A program made the translations under genes and the position numbers. DNA of 64,000 nucleotides from positions 2,418,001 through 2,482,000 of the forward strand of contig JAVLRN010000003.1 in NCBI GenBank assembly GCA_032821775.1, given 5' to 3'. The DNA comes from Sanguinoderma infundibulare. Lineage: Eukaryota > Basidiomycota > Agaricomycetes > Polyporales > Polyporaceae. Numbering within the stretch: position 1 is the stretch's first letter; every line of letters begins with the position of its first letter. A model generated the notes under the pieces. That model did not search any database and was not told the DNA's origin. It was given only the letters and a program-made list of their open reading frames with translations. Below are positions 12,900-21,593 of this stretch, one piece after another.

Positions 12900-15418
12900 T
12901 CAGGAATTCTTCTTCATCAATGGGATCCCTGCATTGGTCAAACTGAATAACGAACCACACGGGCGGTGTGCCGTAAATACTACAAACCTTGAAACAACCA
13001 CAGACGGCACCAGCGACGATTGGCCAGACTTCTCGGATGGACCTCGAGGGGTCTCCGGCATGAACGCTTTCCCAAGCGTGCCAAAATCCACGCTCAACTT
13101 CTTCCCTTTACCTAGTCTATCAGACATTCCACATTAGTACACCTCGGCGATGACCGATCTCTCGAAAGAGGATATCACACACTCACCCTGCCCAGCTCTC
13201 AATCTTCCGCTGCATCCTCCCGCTCCACGGTCTGTCCCACTCATCGCCAGACCTAGCCTCTCGTTCTCGTTCTCTGTCCCTCTCGTCTTTATCCTTGCCC
13301 TCCTTGCCTAGGACTTCCTTCTCGCCGTCCCTATCCTTCTCCTTATCGTCCCGTTCTCGTTCTCCATCGCTCCATACCCCCTCCTTCTCGCGCCGCTTCT
13401 TCTCCGCGTACCCCGGACGACCTGTCCACAAGTATCGCATACTTTGTGGTGCATCCTTCGAAGACGCTGCACATCGCGCGAAGGCGGCAAGATCCAACGT
13501 CGCGCTGATCGTCGTCGCGGTCGTTGTTCCTCCGCTCTCGGTCACATGCGTACGCAGATCGGTCGCAAGGTCATCGAGTTTGTTCTTGAGCACACGGTGG
13601 ACCTTGTACGGTTCGCTCTGCCGCGACTTCTCGTAATGCGACTCTATTGACTCCATGAGCCCCTGGGTGAGGAACACCACATTGGGGAAACTAGAACTAG
13701 CACCAAGTGTGGGCGGCACAGGAGTAGGCGTACTGGAGCTCCCACTGGAGCTCGATGGCACAGTAGGCGAAGGTGGAATGGGGGTGAGGTGAGAAGGAGA
13801 TGGTTGTGGGTGTATCTTGTTATGGAACAAGGTCAAGGCCCTGACGAAGGCGACGGGCTCCAAGAAAGGATCCTTCGGAACCACCTGCGAAGGACGATTC
13901 AACGTTTGACGATCCCCATGTGCGGTTGCTACGCACCACTCCTAATGCAAAGAGCTTTGTACGGGTGCTGAGGATGAGACTGAATAGCCCTGCTATGACG
14001 GTAGAATCCACAACCCTCTCTGTCGGCTATAAACAAGACAAGAACCGTCAATCAGAGGAAACGACAGCTTGGGATGAATCAAGCTACGCTACCTCAATGT
14101 GTAGATATGGTTCTCCAATCTCGTTCGCCCATCGCCGTATGCCTTCACAGGTGGTATCGCATAATAGCCCATCGCGATCCTCTGACTGAAGCTCAAACAT
14201 TCCGAAGATTGCCAACGAAGTCTGGATGAGTTTCACTAGATCCAATACAGCCGCATTGAATAGTTCGCGAGAACGCGCGGGGGCCTTGTCTGTAAGATGG
14301 TACATCGCAATGAAGCGGTCTTTGGCAGCATCGCTGCAAACTAGTGTTAACATACATTCCACCAAGGGTAACATCATTTGCGAACTTAAAGCACATCTGT
14401 CTCGCATAACGTACCTCGGTTCTTCCAAAGTCAGGGCGCTGCGACCACCACAACCCATGCGGAGCAAGTTGACATTCGAATATAATTGCTCGCGGACGTC
14501 CAGGAAGTTGCCAGACGGAACATGGACAATGGTGTAGTCGGAACGGAAATTGGCTAGGGATGTGACCATCAAAAAGCCCTTGTCTGTCTTTCGTCGCGTC
14601 CCGGGTGAGCGGCTTCAGGGCGTCGGAAAGGATGGCTCGCACCTCTTTAAGTCGAGTGCCCTCCCTACGGACACACCGGATGGCTTCGTCCCATGCCATT
14701 TGGGCCTCCAAGGATGACAACGATGATTGTGGACTCAGCGCCGTTACCGTGATCTACGAAACGATGTCAACGCGGAACGGGGCAGGATCGACAGGACGGG
14801 CTACCTTATGTTTTGGATCTCCGGTGAAGACCGTCAGCACGAAGACGCAGCGCTTCCGTGCAACCACCCTTGGCGAAGCAAAATCACCACGGGATTATAA
14901 ACCAGGAAGCTGCCCTGAGAAGCGTACCACTTCTCGACCGCATATATTTGGAAGCCTTCGAGCTCGAGCTGGTCTTCGACTACCTCAAACCTCTCACCAC
15001 CCGGGAGCCAGTCTGCGGCCCCGATTGTAGGGCGTTCATGGGGCTCGTTGACGATGGTGACAGAGAGTGAACCCGCTCGATTACGCCCGAGTTTCGAGGA
15101 GGGTGACGGCTTGGAAATGGATGTCCGAGGGGGATCTGGCTTGACGACACGTACTGTGGGCAACAGCAAACGCTTTGAAGTGATCCCGACATTGACAGAG
15201 GAAACGTGGGGTGTGAAATATGGTGTGGCAGGTAGAGACAGTGAAGTACTAGGAGTGCACATGAAGGTCTGAGCACGGTTCGCGGAAGGACGTGGCCGAG
15301 GGGACGGGGTTGGTGACGGAGGCATCGTGGGGGACTTTGACCGTCCTCCGGTAGGTGTTCCTGGCGGCTGAGGAAAGGGAGGGAGCCCAGACGCCTTGCC
15401 CTTGGATGGAGACGACAT
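12900..15418 (-). CDS. STB2/STB6-like protein (putative Sin3-associated)
   Basis: ATG at 15418. A Pro/Ser-rich head of ~60 residues precedes a conserved-looking block (DWLPGGERFEVVEDQLELEGFQIYAVEKW), then exons with LEAQMAWDEAIRCVRREGTR, DYTIVHVPSGNFLDVREQLYSNVNLLRMGCGGRSAL and a helical exon (DAAKDRFIAMYHLTDKAPA). The 'EGFQIYAVEKW' block followed by a region reading a scaffold-like VPSG(N)F is what I associate with the fungal STB2/STB6 family, found as Sin3-binding proteins in yeast. The last large exon (from ~13900) is Ser/Pro-rich, then highly charged (repeated RERER/DKEKD). A final exon joins by a GG|GTGAGT donor at ~13181, with a TACTAAT-like branch site, and ends at 12900. The gene model is good; the family name is from memory and moderate. 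Confidence 0.55.
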
Positions 15419-15612
15419 GGTGGGTAGAGCAAGGACTGGCGTTCACTCAATGAGGCAAGCGCTGATCCCCAGGCAGCATACCACTCGACAGCAAATCCTT
15501 GCTAGAGGTGCGAACAGAATTGTTGGAAAGTCGGAGGGGACAGTGAGCGTGTGCAGAAAGCAGCCAGAAGAGAGAGCTGACGGAAGGTTGTGCGACAGTG
15601 TCCGACTCGTCG
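15419..15612. promoter_or_regulatory. Proximal promoter of the STB6-like gene, cut by the LINE insertion
   Basis: Only about 195 bp separate the STB6-like start from the left target-site duplication of the LINE. The rest of the original divergent promoter (about 280 bp) is now on the far side of the element, at 21315-21593. Confidence 0.5.
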
Positions 15613-15626
15613 ACGTCCCAGTCGGT
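15613..15626. repeat. Left target-site duplication of the LINE
   Basis: ACGTCCCAGTCGGT, identical over 14 bp to 21301-21314. It marks the 5' junction of the retrotransposon. Confidence 0.9.
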
Positions 15627-16507
15627 CGTCGCGCACCACCCTCGCGGCCATGGATTCCTTCCTTGGCATGTGGGATCTTCGTCTCCTCTCCCCCCCGGAC
15701 GTCGTTACCCACGTACCGGACAACACCTCCTTACGCGGTACGGTCATTGACCTCGTATGGACCCCCGATTCCCCTGCTTTCACCGATTCCATCTGCGTCG
15801 ATTTACACGGTCGCGGGCTCTCTGACCATGCTCTGATACATACGTCGCTCTCTATTACACCACACTCTCTTTTCGGCCCCCCTGGCGTCCCTCTCGATGA
15901 CATGCCGGAATATTTATCTACGTTAGCTGACTCCCTGCTTCGCGTCTTTTACCCTACCATCTCTCTCCCTTTTGACTCGGACACCCTCCCTCCCCTCCTC
16001 CCCCTTGACTCCAAGGCGGCTGCGGAAGCGGCCGTCACGTCGATTTTCGACACCATCACGGAGACTTGGGACTCCTTCGCCAAACCGCGACGTCCCTCCA
16101 TCCGACAACGGTCGTGGTACGACTCGCACGTCAAAGCTGCGCGTAAGCACCTCTTCCAGGTCCTCCGCACCACCGCCCCGTGGCAGTCCCACAACGCCAC
16201 CCGGTCCTCGTCTGCACGAGATCGCTTCTCTTCGGACCACCTCCTCTCCCAACAGGAGCAGGAGGCCCGGCGGGAGGCCCGCACGGACTACTTCTGCGCG
16301 ATCCGCAAGGCCAAGAACACATTCTTCGAACGTCGCATCCACGAAGTCAGCGTCAAAGACAGGGACATATGGGCCCTCATGCAATGGGCTCGCCCCCGGC
16401 GAATCCACGACTACATCGGTCTCCGCGACAACACCGGAGCCCCTATTACATCGGATGATGTCCTCTTCACCACCCTTGACGGCCACTTCCACAGTGCCGC
16501 GAGTTGA
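15627..16507 (+). pseudogene. LINE ORF2, endonuclease C-terminus and linker (ends at an in-frame stop)
   Basis: Open frame from the truncated 5' end to a TGA at 16505-16507. It carries the C-terminal half of an exonuclease/endonuclease/phosphatase domain (IDLVWTPDSPAF, then LSDHALIH) and a basic helical linker (KAARKHLFQVLR, ARREARTDYFCAIRKAKNTFFERR). The stop is followed in the same frame by the reverse transcriptase, so a single base change (for example CGA to TGA at a CpG) is enough to explain it. Without the N-terminal half of the nuclease the copy cannot be autonomous. Confidence 0.8.
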
Positions 16508-17279
16508 CCGGTCTCACTGGACCTCGTCGATCGCCTTCGTCAACTCGATGACCGCGACTGGCCCCCCTTCTCGACCCAGGAGCTTACGGACGCCCTCACG
16601 GCGTGTCGGTCCAGTTCCACCCCAGGCTGGGATCACGTTCCGTGGTTCTTCCTGAAACACGTCACCTCCCTTTCTTCTTCCTCCCCTTCCCGCGTCCGTG
16701 CCTTTTTATTCGCCTTCGCTTCCCTTTTCAACTCCCTTTTCACACTCGCCGTCTGGCCGGCGGAATTCTGCCACGCTGTCACGGTGGTCATCCCCAAGCC
16801 CAACAAACCGGACTACTCCCGTATCAAGGCCTACCGCCCCATCGTTCTCCTCTCCACCATTGCCAAGTGGATGGAGAAAGTCGTCAACACCCGCATCTCC
16901 TTCGATGCCCAAGCTCACGGCGTCATCCACCCCTGCCAGTTTGGATCGACATGGAAACACAGCACCGTTGACGCAGTCGCCTACACAGTTCAACACATTC
17001 ACGGGTCCTGGCGTCGTCGCCTCGTCACGTCCATGCTTGGTTTTGACATTGCACAGTTCTTCCCTTCCATCAACCATTCACTACTTATCGCCATGTGCAC
17101 TTGTCGCGGCTTCTCCCCCTCCTTCATTTCCTGGCTCAAATCTTATTTGCTCCCCCGTTCCTCCTCTTTCCGTTTCAGTTCTGCTTCATCGGAAGACTTC
17201 ATCATCCCTAGCGTCGGGGTCGGTCAAGGCTCCTCCCTGTCCCCCACCCTCTCCGCCATCCCCGCTTCCATACTACTAT
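16508..17279 (+). pseudogene. LINE ORF2, reverse transcriptase fingers/palm N-terminal part
   Basis: In the same frame as the upstream segment after the TGA. It begins VSLDLVDRLRQLDDRDWPPFSTQELTDAL-like sequence (residues given in short), then TPGWDHVPWFFLKH, VVIPKPNKPDYSRIKAYRPI, the first catalytic Asp in GFDIAQFFPSINH and GVGQGSSLSPTLSAI. These are RT motifs 1 to 4. The domain is interrupted at 17279/17280 by the AT-rich insertion, just before the YVDD motif. Confidence 0.85.
17275..17279. repeat. Left 4-5 bp target duplication of nested insertion
   Basis: ACTAT, repeated at 18688-18692. If the element is read as TG...CA (17280-18688), the duplication is the 4 bp CTAT; if read without the CA end, it is 5 bp. 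Confidence 0.6.
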
Positions 17280-18063
17280 TGTCATACGCGGTGTATGACT
17301 GATCTGTTGGACAGGTACAGGCTGGCAGGAGAGCCGGTTCAGCACCGGAACTGCCTTGGCTCTGAAGAGCCTATCTTTAGGTTCAGAGAGCTGCCGGGGC
17401 GAAGGGAGGACAGGGAGTCAGTCCAGGAAGGACCTGGCAAGGAAGGCGAGAGCTCAAGGCGCAGGATGTGTGCCAGGCGCAACACGATCTAGCATGGACT
17501 CTACATGTACTCTCTATTCGTTTGCTATGGTGCACAGATGATTTGGTTCTTGGCACATGACCTGAAAAGGGCTGACTAAGGTTCAAGCATGATGACTGAT
17601 ACATATTACTGTGCACATGCTCAGTCAGCGCAGGTTTTTCTTTTTGTATGATGGGACTTTATTGTTATTTAGGAATGACTATTATACTCTATCCTTTTAT
17701 CCTTTGAACATTTCCACACTACAAACTTTGACCTATTATTCCTCATACTTAATTGTTTGAGGATAACTTTTATCCTAGCCTATTGTACTTGAGAATATTC
17801 TCAGGTATATAGCACTATGATTGTGCATATTTCATGGTATGGATATGTTATTCCCATGCTGATTGGTGAACTATTGCTTATTCCTTTATTGTCCATAGGA
17901 TTATTTCTCACAGCCTGTATATACTCATTGTCCAAGGACAATGAGCACTTTAACAGTATTGTGCTATTTTTAGATACAGTATTGTGTCTATAGCCTATTG
18001 TCCAGACTTAGCACAATAGCACAATAGCCTGTTTATGTGTGTTTGGTTCTAGGTAGCTACTAG

Positions 18064-18070
18064 TATATAA
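18064..18070 (+). promoter_or_regulatory. TATA-box-like sequence in the putative LTR
   Basis: TATATAA followed by GGACC, about 780 bp into the element and just upstream of the tandem repeats. The position is consistent with a U3/R boundary on the plus strand. Confidence 0.35.
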
Positions 18071-18103
18071 GGACCTCAGCTGGGTCCCCCAAAAATGACA
18101 ACT

Positions 18104-18577
18104 CAGTTTCCCCCAGACTGGTGTTCCACCTCTGACAGGTGCTCATGGTGCAACTGTGCACAATAGTTTCCCTCTGAGAGTTAGAAAGCCTCTGACAGGC
18201 TTGCTCTCTATTATCTCCTTCCATACTCACCCTTATCTATCATCTCCCCCCAGACAATCCAGTTTCCCCCAGACTGGTGTCCCACCTCTGACAGGTGCTC
18301 CTGGTGCAACTGTGCACAATAGTTAAGTTCCCCCCTGAGAGTTAGAAAGCCTCTGACAGGCTTGCTCTCTATTATTCCCTTCCATACTTCACCCTTACCT
18401 ATCATTCCCCCCCAGACAATTTCAGTTTCCCTCAGACTGAAGTCCCACCTCTGACAGGTGTTCCTGGTGCAACTGTGCACAATAGCCTTCTCTTCTGAGA
18501 GTTAGAAAGCCTCTGACAGGCTTGCTCTCTATTATCCCCTTCCATACCTCACCCTTGCCTATCATCCCCCATACCTC
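18104..18577. repeat. Three tandem repeats of ~156-163 bp in the putative LTR
   Basis: Units start at about 18104, 18260 and 18423, each opening CAGTTTCCC(C/T)CAGACTG. All units contain CCACCTCTGACAGGTG, a CAACTGTGCACAATAG segment and AGCCTCTGACAGGC. They diverge by scattered substitutions and small indels. Within each unit TCTGACAGG occurs twice, giving a nested shorter repeat. The short minus-strand frame at 18211-18480 is a by-product of this repeat. Confidence 0.85.
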
Positions 18578-18688
18578 TGATCACTATCACGAACACCTGG
18601 AGGAATATCTGACCTAAAGTCTGGTCCGATTACTTCAGGCACATATTATCTAGTAGTACTTTCTATTAGGTAGTTTGTGCATATCTCA

Positions 18689-21112
18689 CTATACACACTC
18701 TCTGATTATTTCCGCTACAACTCGCAACAACACCGTTTTTCCTATTGTCACTTATATGTAGACGATGGCAACCTTATGGTGTTGTCCCCTTCCATCCAAG
18801 AAAACATCACCCTCCTTACTGAATTGTACTCCTTTACTATACGCATCCTGACTGGCCTCGGTCTTACCATCGAGCACGAGAAAACGTCACTCATTCACTT
18901 TGTCCCCGGCCACAACACATCCCAACTCCCCTATACATCCCTTCCCCTTACTGTACACCTGGCGGACACCCCCCCTCTCGTCATCCCAGCTACGCCGACG
19001 ATCACGCACCTGGGTTTCATCCTGGATTCCCGGCTATCTTGGACGGCCCACGTCCAACACTTCGCCCGACGCACCAACACCACGACTGCCGCGGTCCGCA
19101 TGCTCGGATCGTCCCAACGTGGACTGTCCCCCATCCAGCGGCGACAATTGTACGTGGCCTGCATCCGTCCTATACTCACCTATGGCATCCAGGTGTGGTA
19201 CCACAGGAAGGGTGCCTCCTGCCTCCTCAAACCACTCCACACGGCCCAGCATGCTGCACTCCGCTGGATTACCGGGTGCTTCTCCACCACCCCTGTCGGT
19301 GCGCTTCACATCCTTTCAGGCATCGTCCCTATCCATCTGTTCGGTGCCAAACTCCAGGAATCCTTTCGCTTACGCATCCATACACTTTACCACTCCCATC
19401 CCATACGTAATCTGTTCCCTTTTCTCTACGATCTACCATGCAAACGCTTGCATACGTCCTTCTTTCCCCCTCTTCACGATCCCAAGAAATCGCTCTATCA
19501 TGGGGCGGTTTCCAGCATCACCGCTCTCCCATCCTCATATACCTCCCCCCCGCTCCCCACTTTCAACCCCCTTCACCGTCTCTGCCGCCCTGGCTGTCGG
19601 CCCATCGACAGTTTCGAGTCCTGCATTCATTTTTTCTCCAACTCTCCCCCCAAGAAGTCGAACCGTGACGCTCTTCACACCTGGATTAAATCTACGCTAC
19701 AACCACGTATTGATCGCGCTCACATGGACCCGGATACTCTAGTCATCTACACAGACGGCTCCGCCCCTCCTACTGGCAGCCCTTCGGCCGCCGCCTTCGT
19801 TGCTTACCCATTCCTACACTACGTCTCCTCCCAACATGTGGCCCCCGCCGGCCTCGGCTTTGCACATGACGCCGAGCGAAAAGCCCTCGATATAGCCATG
19901 GACTACGTACTGCACCAGTCTCAGGACTCTGTTTTCTTCTTTATGGATTCTCTAGCTACATTACGATCGTGGTTCCTTACCGGTTCCGGCGACCCCCTTA
20001 CCATCTCCATCAACTCCTCGGTCCATCGTTGGCTCGAAAGAGACACGGTGCACCACCTCTACTTCTCGTGGTGTCCGTCCCACATGGGCATCATAGGCAA
20101 CGAGAAGGTGGACACCCTTGCATCAGGGCTCCTCGCGTCGCTATCTCGCGACCCTCCCCATCACCCCCGAGCCAAAGTTACCCGCTTGGCTTACGCCAAA
20201 CGACGCATCAGCAATACTCTTTGGCTCAACTGGACGAAGATGGCCATCGACAACAGCGATCCCACTCGCCCCCGCATCCACCGGCTGTTCTGGGGGTCTC
20301 ATTGGCTACCCACCACCTACCCTGTCCGGTTCCTGCCCAACGACGGCAAATCGCTGATACGTGCACATGGCCACAAGTCCATCACCACTTACTCCCACCT
20401 CACTCGGCTGCTGACTGGTCACGCCCCCACTGGGGAGTACCGACGGCAATTCCGTGCCTTCGCGCAACAACCTTACCACTGCCGGTGCGGCTCCCTCGGG
20501 AACCCCATACATTCACGCCACCACATCCTCGCCGAATGCCCCCTTTACTTTCGTGGCGAACTCTTCCACCCCCGATACCTGTCCGAACTCGATCTGTTCC
20601 CGGACATCCTGGCCTTCCTCGCGGTCAACCCCATGGCGTTTACGTTTGCGGACTGTCCCGACAACCTACCTGACGACTTGGAATACCTTCCGAGCCCTCT
20701 CAGCAAACTCATCCATGCGGTTGCGGATGCGTCGCTTCGCCACAGCAAGCTTTGCAGCTGCCTCCCCCTTCCATTCTCGCCTGTGCCCACTGACATGTCC
20801 CCAGAGGACGTTGCGGCGCACTTCGTACACCACATTCATCGCCGCCCACTCCACCCGGACGTCCGTCCACTTTTGGACTTCGGCTGGGAGGCCATCCTCA
20901 CACCTCGCGCCCTCGAGCACATTCAACGGCTCAAGGACCGAGGCCACCTCTATCCCACAACCGAGCTCGCAGTGTCTGATGAGATCCGACAGCTCGGTTA
21001 CCATCCATCCTCCTCAAGTCTCCTGCCGCGGGACGTGACGTCTCCCGCCGTAGGACAGCTTTCGATGTGTGTTGCGCGGACGGAGCACGGAGGGGGCTCG
21101 CGTTTGTCTTGA
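18689..21112 (+). pseudogene. LINE ORF2, RT palm/thumb, RNase H and C-terminal zinc ribbon
   Basis: Uninterrupted frame continuing the reverse transcriptase after the nested element. It has the catalytic HLYVDDGNLMV box, then THLGFILDSRLSWTAH and the thumb. An RNase H domain follows with VIYTDGS (Asp), AERKALDIAM (Glu), FFMDS (Asp) and WCPSHMGIIGNEKVD (His and Asp). Next come the terminal CRCGSLGNPIHSRHHILAECP ribbon and a ~170-residue tail. All RNase H catalytic residues appear intact, so this half of the protein has not decayed. The stop is at 21110-21112. Confidence 0.88.
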
Positions 21113-21285
21113 CGGGTGTTGTTGTACTGAGGGCGGTTCCGCTCGCTGCCTTCGGGTGCGGACCAGCCACGCGGCCAATGGGGTTCGTGTGTTGCCAACT
21201 GAACGCTGGATACCGGTTTGGTTCGATGAGGATCTAGTTACATGTGTTCTTGTGTAAAAGTCTCCCTTGAATCTCATAACCTGTC

Positions 21286-21300
21286 AAAAAAAAAAAAAAA
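21286..21300 (+). repeat. Poly(A) tail of the LINE
   Basis: Run of 15 A (16 counting the first base of the duplication) directly before the right target-site duplication. Confidence 0.95.
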
Positions 21301-21314
21301 ACGTCCCAGTCGGT
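21301..21314. repeat. Right target-site duplication of the LINE
   Basis: ACGTCCCAGTCGGT, identical to 15613-15626. Confidence 0.9.
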
Positions 21315-21593
21315 GACCACTACAGTCTCCATGGAATTCCCACGGCCATTGGGCCTCTCAGACTCCAACGCCGTCGACATTACAGGACAAATGCCTCGTG
21401 TGTCCTCGTCGCGCATCTTCGCGCTGCCCATACGCGCATGTCCTCTTCGCGGGCCTTGTTCCCCTTCGCTGTGCCCCGGAACGCCCTGTTCGTGAAACTA
21501 AGCCGGCATACACGCCAGGGCCGTCAGCACCCTGCCACACCTTCCTCCTCCCCACGTCTGCCTCGCGTACGTTAACGCGCTCGACAATACTCA

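Larger units (their letters stand above)
17280..18688. mobile_element. Putative solo LTR (or non-autonomous element) nested in the LINE
   Basis: A 1.4 kb block, markedly AT-rich in its middle, that interrupts the LINE reverse transcriptase. It begins TGTCATAC with an immediate inverted repeat (GTCATAC/GTATGAC around GCGGT) and ends TCTCA, so it has TG...CA ends as LTRs do. A TATATAAGGACC box lies near 18064, followed by three tandem ~160 bp repeats. Removing it with one 5-bp duplication deletes 1,413 bp, a multiple of three, and restores a continuous RT reading (LSAIPASILLYTLSDYF then YVDD). It has no significant coding frame. A solo LTR is the best explanation; a MITE-like element is possible. 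Strand is unknown, but the TATA box suggests plus. Confidence 0.65.
15627..21300 (+). mobile_element. 5'-truncated non-LTR retrotransposon (LINE, Tad1-like) with nested insertion
   Basis: The element runs from the left 14-bp duplication to a 15-16 A tail immediately followed by the same 14 bp. This is the signature of target-primed reverse transcription. It is 5' truncated inside the endonuclease domain: only the C-terminal half survives, including the GTVIDLVWTP strand and the LSDHALI catalytic Asp-His segment. Domain order is endonuclease remnant, linker, reverse transcriptase, RNase H and a C-terminal Cys/His ribbon (CRCG...HHILAECP). RNase H plus this ribbon fits the Tad1-like clade of fungal LINEs, a placement that is inference. 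Excluding the nested insertion (17280-18687), the LINE is about 4.3 kb, with a 3' UTR of ~170 bp. It is inserted between divergent host genes and does not break a coding region. Confidence 0.93.

Noticed and set aside
18211..18480. Minus-strand frame with an internal amino-acid repeat
   Set aside because: It is the translation of the tandem repeat in the nested element, with no independent support.
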